Source: Psychrobacillus psychrodurans
Lineage (GTDB): Bacteria; Bacillota; Bacilli; Bacillales_A; Planococcaceae
NCBI GenBank assembly: GCA_900114885.1
Contig: FOUN01000013.1
Span: 1-64,000 of the forward strand
Direction of reading: 5' to 3'
DNA length: 64,000 nucleotides
Of the stretch, positions 34,989 through 44,687 are shown piece after piece (positions within the stretch are counted from its first letter, which is position 1; each line of letters starts with the position of its first letter). The translations under genes were made by a program, and so were the position numbers. The notes beneath the pieces are model-generated. The model was not told the DNA's origin, did no database searches, and saw only the letters and a list, made by a program, of their open reading frames with translations.

Positions 34989-35004
34989 TATGAAAGCGCT
35001 TTTA
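34989..35004 (+). promoter_or_regulatory. CcpA catabolite-response (cre) site
   Basis: TATGAAAGCGCTTTTA fits the cre pattern (TGNAANCGNTNNCA) with a perfect AAAGCGCTTT core, about 100 nt before the permease start. Glucose repression of the ketone-body operon would make sense; the B. subtilis yxjC-scoAB-yxjF operon is CcpA controlled as I recall. Confidence 0.65.
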
Positions 35005-35101
35005 TTTAAGAATTGAAGTTTGATAGATTATTCAATAAAGCCGATTCAACTGCAGAGAAACGGCGGAAGATTTAACTATAAAAATTAAGGGGGATTTGTT
35101 T

Positions 35102-36439
35102 ATGGATGGTAGTATTCTAATGAGTATGATTGGTTTAATAGGGGGACTTGCGTTATTAATCGGTCTAACTTTGAAAGGTGTAAATATTATTATAGTTGGT
35201 CCAGTATCTGCATTATTCGTGGCATTAATGAGCGGTATGCCACTATTTCCACAATTAGTGGAAGATGGTGTACCAAACTTTGTGACAAATTATATGCAAG
35301 GATTTACAGGATTTATCATGTCATGGTATTTAATGTTTTTATTAGGTGCAGTATTTGGAAAGGTTATGGAGGATAGCGGTGCTGCAGATGCAGTTGCAAA
35401 AATGATAGTGGACAAATTAGGGATGAAATTTGCTGTTTTAGCTATTGTTATTGCATGTGCTATCTTGACATACGGGGGAGTAAGTTTGTTTGTTGTAGCT
35501 TTTGCTGTGTATCCAATGGCTATATCTTTGTTTAAACAAGCTGATTTGCCACGTCGCTTTATACCTGCAACACTTGCTTTAGGTTCCGTAACATTTACCA
35601 TGACTTCCGCTGGATCTCCGGAAATTCAAAACTGGATTCCGATGGATTATCTAGAGACAACACCTTATGCAGGTGCAGAAGTAAGTATTATCGTAGCAGC
35701 CTTTATGGCGGTATTTGGTTACTGGTGGCTGAAGAAAATTATTTCGAAAGCCGTAAAGAATGGTGAACGCTTTGAAGATAGAAAAACAGATCCTACTTTT
35801 GATACATCTCGTGCATTACCAAATCCGTTTCTAGCATTTATCCCACTAATAGTAGTATTAGTTATTTCTTATATTTTCCACGATGAACTAAAGCAATCGG
35901 CACTAATCTTGGCGTTACTTGGTGGAATTATTGCAACATTTATTGTGAGTTGGAAATACTTTAAAAGTCCATGGGAAGCAGTTTCTGCTGGAACAATAGG
36001 GGCTATAATAGCAATTGGAAATACAGCTGCTGTAGTCGGTTTCGGAGGTGTAGCAAAAGCTGTTCCTGCTTTTGGTGTAGCAGTGGATGCTATGGCTAGT
36101 ATACCGGGATCTCCATTGATAGGTGCTGGTGTCGCGGTATCGGTGATCGCAGGTATGACTGGATCTGCTTCTGGTGGTCAAACTATTGCATTGCCATTAT
36201 TAGCTCCGGGTTACATTGAAGCAGGGGTCAATCAAGAAGCTTTGCATCGAGTTGTAGCAATATCATCAGGGGCACTTGATTCCCTACCACATAATGGTTA
36301 TGTGGTAACGACAATTCAATCGATCTGTGGTGAAAAACATAGTGCAGCCTATTGGGCTGTAGCTGCAACAACAGTTGTAACACCATTAATAGGATTAGCA
36401 ATTGCGATAATTCTTTTTTCTATTGGATTAGGTATTTGA
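35102..36439 (+). CDS. GntP-family permease, probable 3-hydroxybutyrate importer
   Basis: 445 aa from ATG at 35102 (AAGGGGG 8 nt upstream). About 12 hydrophobic segments with GntP-type motifs: LTLKGVNIIIVGP at the first helices, MTSAGSPEIQNWIPMDYL, and GMTGSASGGQTIALPLL near 355-371. B. subtilis YxjC is the equivalent in its ScoAB cluster. The 3HB substrate follows from the downstream dehydrogenase and CoA-transferase, not from the sequence itself. Confidence 0.88.
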   Translation: MDGSILMSMIGLIGGLALLIGLTLKGVNIIIVGPVSALFVALMSGMPLFPQLVEDGVPNFVTNYMQGFTGFIMSWYLMFLLGAVFGKVMEDSGAADAVAKMIVDKLGMKFAVLAIVIACAILTYGGVSLFVVAFAVYPMAISLFKQADLPRRFIPATLALGSVTFTMTSAGSPEIQNWIPMDYLETTPYAGAEVSIIVAAFMAVFGYWWLKKIISKAVKNGERFEDRKTDPTFDTSRALPNPFLAFIPLIVVLVISYIFHDELKQSALILALLGGIIATFIVSWKYFKSPWEAVSAGTIGAIIAIGNTAAVVGFGGVAKAVPAFGVAVDAMASIPGSPLIGAGVAVSVIAGMTGSASGGQTIALPLLAPGYIEAGVNQEALHRVVAISSGALDSLPHNGYVVTTIQSICGEKHSAAYWAVAATTVVTPLIGLAIAIILFSIGLGI

Positions 36440-36480
36440 TTATATTAAGCGAATCTTATGGTAAGTTGGGGGTAATATAA

Positions 36481-37248
36481 GTGGTTAAAGATAGAGTACT
36501 TCTTATTACTGGAGCAGCACAGGGGATAGGCTTTGAGATTGCTCAGGAATTTTATAAAGCTGGTGCAAAAGTTGTTTTAACTGATATAAATGAAGAGAAG
36601 GTTAAGGATGCTGCCATAGATTTAGGAAAAGATGTACTTGGTATTAAATGTGACGTGACAAAAGAAGAAGACATAGTCAATTCTATAAATGTCACTATTG
36701 AAGAATATGGAAGGATTGATATCCTTATAAATAACGCAGGTATGCAGCATGTATCAATGCTAGAAGATTTTCCGACAGAACGTTTTGAGTTATTGATAAA
36801 AATAATGCTAACCGCTCCGTTTGTTGCAACTAAACACGTTCTTCCGCATATGCGGAAGAACGGATTCGGAAGAATTATTAATATGGCCTCTATAAATGGT
36901 TTAGTTGGTTTTGCTGGTAAAGCAGCTTATAACTCAGCCAAACACGGCGTAATTGGTCTTACAAAAGTTGCAGCTCTTGAGACAGCGGCAGATGGAATCA
37001 CAGTGAATGCCGTTTGTCCAGGATATGTGGACACACCGCTTGTACGGAACCAATTTAAGGATTTAGCGAAAGTACGTAATGTTCCAGTTGAAGCCGTTTT
37101 AGAGGAAGTATTATATCCTTTAGTTCCACAAAAACGATTGTTAGATGTAAAAGAGATAGCTGATTTAACTATGTTTTTAGCAAGTGAAGCTGCAAAAGGT
37201 ATGACTGGGCAAGCAGTTGTTTTAGACGGTGGTTACACGAGTCAATAA
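36481..37248 (+). CDS. 3-hydroxybutyrate dehydrogenase (SDR family)
   Basis: 255 aa, GTG start after GGGGGT. Classical short-chain dehydrogenase: TGAAQGIG (10-17), NNAG (about 87-90), catalytic Ser in NMASINGLVG, YNSAKHG (about 154-160), and C-terminal GQAVVLDGGYTSQ. The C-terminal QAVVLDGGYTSQ and length match bacterial BdhA. Oxidises 3-hydroxybutyrate to acetoacetate for the CoA-transferase encoded next. 42 nt after the permease, same operon. Confidence 0.9.
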   Translation: MVKDRVLLITGAAQGIGFEIAQEFYKAGAKVVLTDINEEKVKDAAIDLGKDVLGIKCDVTKEEDIVNSINVTIEEYGRIDILINNAGMQHVSMLEDFPTERFELLIKIMLTAPFVATKHVLPHMRKNGFGRIINMASINGLVGFAGKAAYNSAKHGVIGLTKVAALETAADGITVNAVCPGYVDTPLVRNQFKDLAKVRNVPVEAVLEEVLYPLVPQKRLLDVKEIADLTMFLASEAAKGMTGQAVVLDGGYTSQ

Positions 37249-37436
37249 TTATCATTATTGACTTTAAGCGATTGTTTTTTAAACGTCCGATTTAATAATC
37301 GCTGTGTTTTATTAAATATCACTAGATAGGGAGAAAGAATTCATCTATTCAAATATTCAGGAATATAGTTTGCTAAGTTATCGGATATTTGAGAAAATAA
37401 TAATGTGTCAAGCTTACTTGAAAGGGGATTGGGAGC
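37249..37436 (+). other. 188-nt spacer before scoA
   Basis: Contains an imperfect stem around AGCGATT...AATCGCT (37268-37303) and an AAATATTC/GAATAT pair (37353-37368). No T-run, so no firm terminator. scoAB may have an extra promoter here. Confidence 0.4.
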
Positions 37437-38126
37437 ATGAAACCTATTTACAATTCAGCTAAAGAGGCTGTTGCAGGGGTGCAAGATGGAATGACTCTAA
37501 TGGTTGGAGGATTTGGACTCGTCGGAATTCCGGAACAGCTAATATTAGCGTTAGTTGAAAAAGGTGTGAAGGACTTAACGGTTATCTCTAACAATTGTGG
37601 TGTGGATGAGTGGGGTCTAGGGCTGCTACTTAAAAATAAACAGATAAAGAAAATGATAGGTTCATATGTTGGGGAAAATAAAGAGTTTGAAAGACAGGTA
37701 ATATCTGGTGAGATTGAGGTGGAATTGACTCCACAAGGAACACTGGCAGAAAAAATTCGCGCTGGTGGTGCTGGAATTCCTGCTTTTTATACTCCTGCAG
37801 GTGTAGGAACCATTGTAGCGGAAGGAAAGGAAGTACGTGTTTACGACGGTAAGGAATATGTACTAGAAGAAGCACTTCGAGCTGATTATGCTTTCATACG
37901 GGCAGCTAAGGCAGATAAATTTGGGAATCTTATTTATAATATGACAGCGCAAAACTTCAATCCAATGATGGCAGCAGCAGGTAAAATTACCATAGCGGAA
38001 GTGGAAGAGATTGTGGAAACAGGCGACCTAAATCCTGCCCAAATACATACACCGAGTATATATGTTCAAGGTCTGTTCCAAGCAGAACAGGAAAAAAGAA
38101 TCGAACGTTTAACGACACGTTCTTAA
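37437..38126 (+). CDS. scoA: 3-oxoacid CoA-transferase subunit A
   Basis: 229 aa. Alpha subunit of succinyl-CoA:acetoacetate CoA-transferase, which activates acetoacetate. Family signature [14 protein letters not shown] (about 22-35) and [19 protein letters not shown] upstream. Followed after 13 nt by subunit B. In B. subtilis the same pair lies beside a GntP permease and hydroxybutyrate dehydrogenase. Confidence 0.95.
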   Translation: MKPIYNSAKEAVAGVQDGMTLMVGGFGLVGIPEQLILALVEKGVKDLTVISNNCGVDEWGLGLLLKNKQIKKMIGSYVGENKEFERQVISGEIEVELTPQGTLAEKIRAGGAGIPAFYTPAGVGTIVAEGKEVRVYDGKEYVLEEALRADYAFIRAAKADKFGNLIYNMTAQNFNPMMAAAGKITIAEVEEIVETGDLNPAQIHTPSIYVQGLFQAEQEKRIERLTTRS

Positions 38127-38139
38127 GGAGGAGTTTCGA

Positions 38140-38793
38140 TTGAATACACGTGAAAAAATTGCAAGAAGAGCAGAAAAGGAAATCGAAAATGGAAACTACG
38201 TTAATCTAGGAATTGGGATTCCGACTTTAGTAGCGAATTTCATCTCTCCAGATAAAACGGTCGTTTTACAATCTGAAAATGGTTTGCTTGGCATAGGTCC
38301 ATATCCAACTGAGCAAGAAGTAGACCCAGATCTTATAAATGCCGGTAAGGAAACAGTGACTACTATTCCAGGTTCTGCTTTTTTTAATAGTGCAGAGTCA
38401 TTTGCGATGATACGTGGAGGTCATGTCGATGTAGCCATTTTAGGAGCAATGGAGGTTTCTGAAAAAGGAGATCTTGCAAACTGGATGATTCCAGGGAAGA
38501 TGATAAAAGGCATGGGCGGAGCAATGGACTTAGTGCATGGTGCTAAGAAAATTATTGTCATTATGGACCATTGTGCAAAAGACGGTTCTGCTAAAATTAA
38601 AAAACAATGTGAATTACCTTTAACAGGTAAAGCAGTTGTGAATAAAATAATAACAGAACGGGCAATGATAGAGGTAACCGAGGATGGACTTGAATTGAAG
38701 GAAGTTTTCGAGGGTTATTCTGTTCAAGATATTATCGACGCTACAGAAGCGGAGCTTATTATTAAAGATGTTAGAGAAAATGTAGCGATCTAA
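38140..38793 (+). CDS. scoB: 3-oxoacid CoA-transferase subunit B
   Basis: 217 aa, TTG start after AAGGAGGAG. The catalytic Glu is in [12 protein letters not shown] (about 45-56), and [12 protein letters not shown] forms the CoA-binding turn. Completes the pathway 3HB to acetoacetyl-CoA. No clear terminator follows; the next 130 nt lead into the leuS T-box. Confidence 0.95.
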   Translation: MNTREKIARRAEKEIENGNYVNLGIGIPTLVANFISPDKTVVLQSENGLLGIGPYPTEQEVDPDLINAGKETVTTIPGSAFFNSAESFAMIRGGHVDVAILGAMEVSEKGDLANWMIPGKMIKGMGGAMDLVHGAKKIIVIMDHCAKDGSAKIKKQCELPLTGKAVVNKIITERAMIEVTEDGLELKEVFEGYSVQDIIDATEAELIIKDVRENVAI

Positions 38794-38924
38794 ATTGAAA
38801 CAGCGAAAGTATTGCTTATTTAAGTCAACCCTCTGGACGGCAATTATCACAAAGAGTAATTGATTAAAGTGTAGCTTGTATTTTAATACGGAATCCATTA
38901 TCATAAAAACTAATAGAAGTTGAC

Positions 38925-39152
38925 TGAGATAAGGAATAGTAGATAAATATCGTTTCTTAAGAGAGCTAGCGGTTGGTGCAAGTTAGCGTTACGAATTATT
39001 GAACTCGCCTTTGAGTCTGAATAAGTGAACGATTAGTAGCTTATTCCGTTTTCCGCGTTAAGGAATCAAGTTGAGTGAAGTTTTCACTAATTTGGGTGGT
39101 ACCGCGTGAGTATATCTCTCGTCCCTTAGTTTTTTAAGGGGCGAGTTTTTTT
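38925..39152 (+). promoter_or_regulatory. T-box leader of leuS (Leu specifier CTC)
   Basis: Stem I with AGAGAGCTAGCGGTTGGTGCAAG, specifier GAA-CTC at 39001-39006 (CTC = Leu), T-box motif GGGTGGTACCGCG (39094-39106) and terminator stem CTCGTCCCTTA/TAAGGGGCGAG (39118-39145) with T7. Uncharged tRNA-Leu should stabilise the antiterminator and raise leuS expression. Confidence 0.94.
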
Positions 39153-39154
39153 AT

Positions 39155-39270
39155 GTCTAGCTTTAGCCCTAGCCCCTCAAGTTGCTTCAGGGTTTCAAGA
39201 AAAGGCAGAGGATGCCTGTCCGTGAAACCTTTCCAGTACTTGTCGAGACTTGCATAGGCGCTAACGCTTT
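39155..39270 (+). repeat. Intergenic repeat H, copy 2 (inside the leuS leader)
   Basis: GTCTAGCTTTAGCCCTAGCCCCTCAAGTTGCTTCAG... then TGCATAGGCGCTAACGC. It matches copy 1 (13438-13560, minus strand) block by block. It separates the T-box terminator from the leuS ribosome site, lengthening the untranslated region by about 115 nt. Confidence 0.7.
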
Positions 39271-39293
39271 TCTAAATTTAAGGAGGAGTTACG

Positions 39294-41705
39294 ATGAGCT
39301 TTAACCATGAAGCGATTGAAAAAAAGTGGCAAAAGTATTGGCAGGAAAATAAAACCTATAAAATGACAGATGATCCATCCAAACCAAAATTTTATGCATT
39401 GGATATGTTCCCTTATCCTTCAGGAGTTGGCCTACATGTAGGGCATCCACTTGGATATATTGCAACGGATATATTAAGTGCATTTAAACGTAAACAAGGC
39501 TATAACGTTCTTCACCCAATGGGTTGGGACGCTTTTGGTCTTCCAGCGGAGCAATATGCAATTGATACTGGGAATGATCCCGCAGAATTTACTGCGAAGA
39601 ATATTGCTACATTTAAACGTCAAATGACCGATTTAGGATTTTCATTTGACTGGGATAGAGAAGTCAATACGACGGATCCTTCTTATTATAAATGGACACA
39701 ATGGATTTTCATTCAACTGTACAAAAAAGGTCTAGCATATGTAGATGAAGTGCCAGTAAACTGGTGCCCAGCATTAGGTACTGTTTTGGCTAATGAAGAA
39801 GTAATCGATGGTGTATCCGAGCGTGGGGGACATCCAGTAGAACGCCGTCCAATGCGTCAATGGGTGCTTCGTATAACTGCTTATGCAGACAGACTTTTAG
39901 AGGATTTAGATGATCTTGACTGGCCGGATAGCTTAAAAGAAATGCAACGTAATTGGATTGGACGTTCAGAAGGTGCAGAGCTTACATTTGAGGTAGCTGA
40001 AACTAACGAATCATTCCGAGCATTTACAACTAGACCAGACACTATTTTTGGTGCAACGTATGCAGTATTAGCACCTGAGCATAAGCTTGTGGATGTCATC
40101 ACAACTGCTGACCAATCAGAAGCAGTGCAAGCTTATAAAGATCAAGTGAAACTAAAAAGTGACTTAGAACGTACAGATTTAGCAAAACATAAAACAGGTG
40201 TATTTACAGGTGCTTATGCGGTTAACCCGGTAAGTGGGGAGAAAATGCCGATTTGGATTGCAGATTATGTGTTAGCTACTTATGGAACAGGTGCAATTAT
40301 GGCAGTTCCTGCACATGATGAGCGCGACTATGAGTTTGCGAAACAATTTGACTTGCCAATAGTGGAAGTAGTTTCTGGTGGAGACATCGAAAAAGAAGCT
40401 TACACAGCAGATGGTACACTTGTTAACTCAGAGTTCTTGAATGGCTTAAATAAACAAGAAGCAATAGCAAAGGCTATTCAATGGTTTGAAGCGAATGGTA
40501 AAGGTGAGAAGAAAATTACGTATCGTCTACGTGATTGGTTATTCAGCCGTCAGCGCTATTGGGGCGAGCCAATTCCAATTATCCATTGGGAGGATGGTAC
40601 TTCGACACCTGTAGATGAGTCTGAATTACCATTAATGCTTCCGGTAACAACAGATATTAAACCGAGTGGAACAGGTGAATCACCATTAGCTAATATTACC
40701 GAATGGGTAAATGTTGTAGATCCAGTAACAGGTAAAAAAGGTCGTCGTGAGACTAATACTATGCCACAGTGGGCGGGTAGCTGTTGGTATTACCTTCGTT
40801 ATATTGATCCAAATAATAATGAGGCCCTTGTCGATCCAGAACTAGCGAAACGTTGGCTTCCAGTTGACATTTATGTAGGTGGAGCAGAGCATGCAGTACT
40901 TCATTTATTGTACGCACGTTTCTGGCATAAGTTCCTTTATGATATTGGTGTTGTTACTACGAAAGAGCCATTCCAAAAACTATTTAATCAAGGAATGATT
41001 CTTGGTGAAGGTAATGAGAAAATGTCTAAATCAAAAGGGAATGTAGTAAACCCTGATGATATTGTAAAAAGTCATGGTGCCGATTCACTTCGTCTATACG
41101 AAATGTTCATGGGTCCACTGGACTCTTCGAAGCCATGGTCAACAAACGGTTTAGATGGTTCAAGAAGATTCCTTGATCGTATATGGCGTTTACTTGTCGA
41201 TGAAGATGGTAAGTTGAGTTCTAAAGTTACGGACATTTCTTCTGATAATATGGAAAAAGCGTATCACCAAACTGTTAAAAAAGTAACGGAAGACTTTGAA
41301 GCAATGCATTATAATACTGCCATTTCGCAAATGATGGTATTTATCAATGAAGGCTATAAAGCAGAGCAAATTTCTAAAGAGTATGTAGAAGGATTTGTGA
41401 AGCTTATTTCTCCAATCGTTCCACATATTGCGGAAGAGCTTTGGAGCATTCTTGGACATGATGATACAATCGTTTATGAATCTTGGCCAACTTTCGACGA
41501 ATCTAAGTTGGTAGACAATGAAGTAGAAATTCCTGTTCAAATTAAAGGAAAAGTCCGTGCGAAATTACATGTTGCTAAAGATGCGACAAAAGAAGAGCTG
41601 GAAGCATTAGCTCTTGCTTCTGAACAAGTGCAACAATGGTTGGAAGGTCAAGAAGTGAAGAAAATAATTGCGATCCCAGGTAAAATGGTCAATATCGTAA
41701 TCTAA
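39294..41705 (+). CDS. leuS: Leucyl-tRNA synthetase
   Basis: 803 aa, class I. HIGH motif as [16 protein letters not shown] (about 41-56), KMSKS as [13 protein letters not shown] (about 577-589), CP1 editing domain between ([14 protein letters not shown]), and the anticodon-binding helical domain at the end. AAGGAGGAG site. Standard length for the bacterial enzyme. Confidence 0.98.
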   Translation: MSFNHEAIEKKWQKYWQENKTYKMTDDPSKPKFYALDMFPYPSGVGLHVGHPLGYIATDILSAFKRKQGYNVLHPMGWDAFGLPAEQYAIDTGNDPAEFTAKNIATFKRQMTDLGFSFDWDREVNTTDPSYYKWTQWIFIQLYKKGLAYVDEVPVNWCPALGTVLANEEVIDGVSERGGHPVERRPMRQWVLRITAYADRLLEDLDDLDWPDSLKEMQRNWIGRSEGAELTFEVAETNESFRAFTTRPDTIFGATYAVLAPEHKLVDVITTADQSEAVQAYKDQVKLKSDLERTDLAKHKTGVFTGAYAVNPVSGEKMPIWIADYVLATYGTGAIMAVPAHDERDYEFAKQFDLPIVEVVSGGDIEKEAYTADGTLVNSEFLNGLNKQEAIAKAIQWFEANGKGEKKITYRLRDWLFSRQRYWGEPIPIIHWEDGTSTPVDESELPLMLPVTTDIKPSGTGESPLANITEWVNVVDPVTGKKGRRETNTMPQWAGSCWYYLRYIDPNNNEALVDPELAKRWLPVDIYVGGAEHAVLHLLYARFWHKFLYDIGVVTTKEPFQKLFNQGMILGEGNEKMSKSKGNVVNPDDIVKSHGADSLRLYEMFMGPLDSSKPWSTNGLDGSRRFLDRIWRLLVDEDGKLSSKVTDISSDNMEKAYHQTVKKVTEDFEAMHYNTAISQMMVFINEGYKAEQISKEYVEGFVKLISPIVPHIAEELWSILGHDDTIVYESWPTFDESKLVDNEVEIPVQIKGKVRAKLHVAKDATKEELEALALASEQVQQWLEGQEVKKIIAIPGKMVNIVI

Positions 41706-41740
41706 TGTAGGTTTTAAAAGAAGTTATAATAAGAATAAAT

Positions 41741-41786
41741 AAAACATCTCACCTCTATAAGTTTCTTAGAGGTGAGATGTTTTTTC
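41741..41786 (+). terminator. leuS terminator
   Basis: Stem AACATCTCACCTCT / AGAGGTGAGATGTT with T6. Confidence 0.92.
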
Positions 41787-41842
41787 GATTATCCAAATTA
41801 CACTGTGAATAAATAAATATTTTTGGGAAAAATATCCGTTTA

Positions 41843-41968
41843 GCAAGTAAAAAGCGTTAGAGCGCAAGTAAATATAGACAAAGAGCAAGTAAACCCTTTA
41901 CGATCACAAGTAAGCTACAGGTAGAAGCAAGTAAACAAAAGGTGAAAGCAAGTAAACATATAAAAGAA
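41843..41968. repeat. 21-nt periodic array 1 (six GCAAGTAAA cores)
   Basis: Cores start at 41843, 41864, 41885, 41906, 41927 and 41948, so every interval is exactly 21 nt. Five cores read GCAAGTAAA; the fourth is ACAAGTAAG. The 12 nt between cores vary. It sits between convergent leuS and the anti-sigma gene. A second array at 60724 has the same core, period and copy number. Not coding: all three forward frames are stopped. The remaining sequence to 42111 has nothing I can identify. Confidence 0.9.
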
Positions 41969-42111
41969 TCAAAACGATCGAAAAGACAAGAAAGCATATG
42001 TAACTTGAGTGCACAAAGTCAGTCTTTCTGGTACTTTGAATGCTCAAGAACCAATTTGATCAGTTCTTGTAAATTTGAAGTCATTATACTTTTGCTTCCA
42101 TATAATTTAAA

Positions 42112-42774
42112 CTAATCTAAAACCTGTTCAATTTTTGGGAAATCTGGATTCTCCAAGAGGTCTTTGCCCACATGCATGAGATACAAATAAAGGTTTCCGT
42201 CAGGAACGATCGTTGCTTTTAATAGCTGACCAGTCTCCTTTGAATAGAAATAGCGATCGTTATTGTCTTCACTAGAAGAAGTAATAAATTTATATCCACC
42301 ATAATCATCAAATAATTTGTCAAAGTAAATTTTATCTACTTTCATCAATAGTATGCTATCTAATTTGTCTTGATAAAAATAGAATCTCACAATACCATCA
42401 TAATCCAATATGAAGTCTGCACCACTACCATCCTCATGATCATCTATTGTATAATTTTCACCTAAGGCTTTAATTACTTTTGATTGTGAGTCACCTAGCG
42501 TTACCCCATGAAGATAGAGTAAATCTTGATTTTCGGAGAATGTAGGTTTAGTTATATCTAGCATTCCGTTTGCTGATTGTTGTTCATTTTTCATAAATAT
42601 TTCGGAGAAGACAAAGAGCATTACACTTACTGCTAAAAAAGTGGATAGAACAACATATAGCCATTTACGTTTTGGATTTCTCTGGTTATTTTCTATCTCG
42701 TTTATTACGTTTTGTATAACTCGTTGTTTACTCGCAGTTAAATCTTTCACTTTAGAAGGTATATAGTTATTCAT
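42112..42774 (-). CDS. Putative anti-sigma factor (membrane-anchored)
   Basis: 220 aa. Cytoplasmic N-terminus (1-37) with Lys-rich start VKDLTASKQRV, one transmembrane helix (about 39-58, WLYVVLSTFLAVSVMLFVF), and an extracytoplasmic domain of about 150 aa (HGVTLGDSQSKVIKALGENY..., a repeat-of-beta motif seen in KxxxxLG-type sensor domains). It overlaps the ECF sigma gene by 8 nt, the normal layout for a sigma/anti-sigma pair. No conserved zinc HxxxCxxC. Assignment rests on position and topology. Confidence 0.7.
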   Translation of the reverse strand: MNNYIPSKVKDLTASKQRVIQNVINEIENNQRNPKRKWLYVVLSTFLAVSVMLFVFSEIFMKNEQQSANGMLDITKPTFSENQDLLYLHGVTLGDSQSKVIKALGENYTIDDHEDGSGADFILDYDGIVRFYFYQDKLDSILLMKVDKIYFDKLFDDYGGYKFITSSSEDNNDRYFYSKETGQLLKATIVPDGNLYLYLMHVGKDLLENPDFPKIEQVLD

Positions 42775-43285
42775 TTAAAAGCACCTCCCATTCTATTCCT
42801 TTCAGTTTTCCCCTTAATAAATCTTTGCTACGCCTTAATCTGGTTTTTACAGTACCTTCTGGAACAGATAAAATATGTGAAACCTCAGCAATAGTCATTT
42901 CGTTGAAATAAAAATAAATCAGAACTTCTCGCTGCTTTAGGGGCAATTCTAGTATTGCTTCTCCAATTATTGCTCGCTCGTCTTTTTTTACTAATTCGTC
43001 TTTATTCCGTGTGTTAGCTGATGGAAATATTTTGTTTTGTAGTTGTACTTTTTTATATGTCCAACTCTTTAAATAATCTTTGCTTTTATTGACAGTCATT
43101 GTTGTTAAAAATGCCTTTAACTCTCCACGTTCTTCATACCCGTTTTCATTATGGTAAAATTTTATGAATACTTCTTGTACGATATCCTCCGCTGCTTGGA
43201 GATCTTTCACATAGTAATAAGCCAAACGTATTAAGGGTTCTGTATAATGAAGCATTAATTCTTTTAGATTATTAATATTAAACAA
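42767..43285 (-). CDS. ECF RNA polymerase sigma factor
   Basis: 172 aa from TTG at 43285 (GGAGGAG 8 nt upstream). Region 2: PLIRLAYYYVKDLQAAEDIVQEVFIKFYHN (about 18-47). Region 4: LPLKQREVLIYFYFNEMTIAEVSHILSVPEGTVKTRLRRSK (about 118-158). Similar in style to SigX/SigM/SigV-type factors, but I cannot place it. Coupled to the membrane protein behind it. Confidence 0.9.
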   Translation of the reverse strand: MFNINNLKELMLHYTEPLIRLAYYYVKDLQAAEDIVQEVFIKFYHNENGYEERGELKAFLTTMTVNKSKDYLKSWTYKKVQLQNKIFPSANTRNKDELVKKDERAIIGEAILELPLKQREVLIYFYFNEMTIAEVSHILSVPEGTVKTRLRRSKDLLRGKLKGIEWEVLLNE

Positions 43286-43311
43286 AACAACCACTCCTCC
43301 GTTATACATTA

Positions 43312-43338
43312 AACGATTCCCAGACCTTCAAAGTTTGG
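43312..43338 (-). promoter_or_regulatory. Possible autoregulatory ECF promoter
   Basis: On the minus strand CAAAC, 17 nt, CGTT upstream of the sigma gene resembles the GAAAC-N16-17-CGTC pattern of ECF promoters. Weak and based on four or five bases per box. Confidence 0.3.
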
Positions 43339-43487
43339 ATTTGTCTAAAATTTTTACAGTTTTAAGGAACTATATCCTTTCATGTATTTAATCATGTCTT
43401 GAAAGACCTCAAAAATGATATCATAGAAATAGATATGGAATTGTAATTTACTATAAGCCTTATAATAATAAGAGGGGAGTTTAAGAA

Positions 43488-43892
43488 ATGAATAACTTTA
43501 TTAAAAGAGTGGGGACTACATACATTCCTGTTGTAGATCCAGAGAAATCATCGAAGTGGTATCAGGAAATGCTAGGCGCAGTTGAGAACTTTAGAAATGA
43601 TGATAAAGCAATCTTAGAATTTGCTGATCAAAGCTTTTTTCTTGTTAAGGCTCAAGTAGGGGAACGATCTAGTTTTTTTGATAGTTATCAACAGGAACAT
43701 TTTACAATGACTTTTGAAGTGGATGGTATAGAGCAATTGTCAGAATTGCATGAATTTCTTAAGAAAAAGGAAGTAAATGTCGGGGAAATTGAGGATCGGG
43801 GTCATCCAGGTAACAATTTTGTTTTCCGCGATCTAGATGGAAATGTGTTCGATGTATGGAGTGAATTGAGTCCTACTTTCAAAGTGAAATAG
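43488..43892 (+). CDS. VOC (glyoxalase/dioxygenase superfamily) protein
   Basis: 134 aa. One VOC module pair: VGTTYIPVVDPEKSSKWYQEMLGA (about 7-30) and the C-terminal GHPGNNFVFRDLDGNVFDVWSEL (about 104-126) with the usual Glu-type ligand near the end. AGAGGGGAG site. Single gene. Substrate unknown; this superfamily ranges from lactoylglutathione lyases to antibiotic-binding proteins. Confidence 0.85.
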   Translation: MNNFIKRVGTTYIPVVDPEKSSKWYQEMLGAVENFRNDDKAILEFADQSFFLVKAQVGERSSFFDSYQQEHFTMTFEVDGIEQLSELHEFLKKKEVNVGEIEDRGHPGNNFVFRDLDGNVFDVWSELSPTFKVK

Positions 43893-43957
43893 GATTAGAA
43901 AGATATAGTGGTGTTTGAGTGATTATGGAAATTTTTTATAGAAGGAAGTGCTAAACG

Positions 43958-44665
43958 ATGAATTTAGAAATGGTAATGCAGGAGCTTGAAGCACTTGGTA
44001 AGGATAGAACTAAAAAAATGTATATATCTAATGGTGCGCATGAACCGCTATTTGGTGTTGCTACAGGCGCTATGAAGCCAATCGTAAAGAAAATAAAAAT
44101 AAATCAACATTTAGCTGAAGAGTTATATGCTACCGGGAACTATGATGCAATGTACTTTGCTGGAATTATTGCAGACCCTAAAGCTATGACTGAGTCGGAT
44201 TATAATCGTTGGATGGATTCGGCATATTTTTATATGCTATCCGATTATGTAGTCGCTGTAACTTTATCAGAGTCAGATATTGCCCAAGAAGTTGCAGATA
44301 AATGGATTCAAAGTGGAGAAGAACTGAGAATGTCTGCGGGTTGGAGTTGTTACTGTTGGCTTCTAGGAAACCGTGAAGACGTGGAATTCTCAGAAAGCAA
44401 GATCTTAGATATGCTTGGCATGGTAAAAAGTAGCATTCAGGAATCACCTGAACGAGCAAAATCTTCTATGAATAATTTTTTGTACACAGTGGGGACTTCT
44501 TATTTGCCTCTACACGAAAAAGCACTTGAGACCGCAAAGGAGATAGGTATAGTAGAACTCAAGAAAGACGATAAAAAAAGTAGTTTCCTAAATGCTTACG
44601 AAAACATACAAAAAGAAGTCGATAGAGGAAGAATTGGCTTTAAGCGCAGGCATGTAAGATGTTAA
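43958..44665 (+). CDS. AlkD-like DNA alkylation repair protein
   Basis: 235 aa, all-helical HEAT-like repeat protein of the COG4912 type. Features: MQELEALGKDRTKKMYISNGAHEPLFGVATGAMKPIVKKI at the N-terminus and repeated helix pairs with YFAGIIADP and SAGWSCYCWLLG. Basic C-terminus (GRIGFKRRHVRC). AlkD excises 3- and 7-alkyl purines. Activity here is by family only; the catalytic Asp/Trp set cannot be fixed by eye. Confidence 0.75.
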   Translation: MNLEMVMQELEALGKDRTKKMYISNGAHEPLFGVATGAMKPIVKKIKINQHLAEELYATGNYDAMYFAGIIADPKAMTESDYNRWMDSAYFYMLSDYVVAVTLSESDIAQEVADKWIQSGEELRMSAGWSCYCWLLGNREDVEFSESKILDMLGMVKSSIQESPERAKSSMNNFLYTVGTSYLPLHEKALETAKEIGIVELKKDDKKSSFLNAYENIQKEVDRGRIGFKRRHVRC

Positions 44666-44687
44666 AAAAGTGATTTAGAAAGTATAA

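Noticed and set aside
34808-35101. Sigma-54 (-24/-12) promoter for the 3HB operon
   Set aside because: Searched by eye for GG-N10-GC with TGGCAC/TTGCA context and found none; an exact computational scan would be needed to exclude weak variants.
41843-41968. CRISPR array
   Set aside because: The conserved core is only 9 nt and the intervals 12 nt, far too short for repeats and spacers; no cas genes are near.
41843-41968. Coding heptad repeat (21 nt = 7 codons)
   Set aside because: The best forward frame (QVN-type units) meets a stop in unit 4, array 2 stops after two units, and no ribosome site is present.
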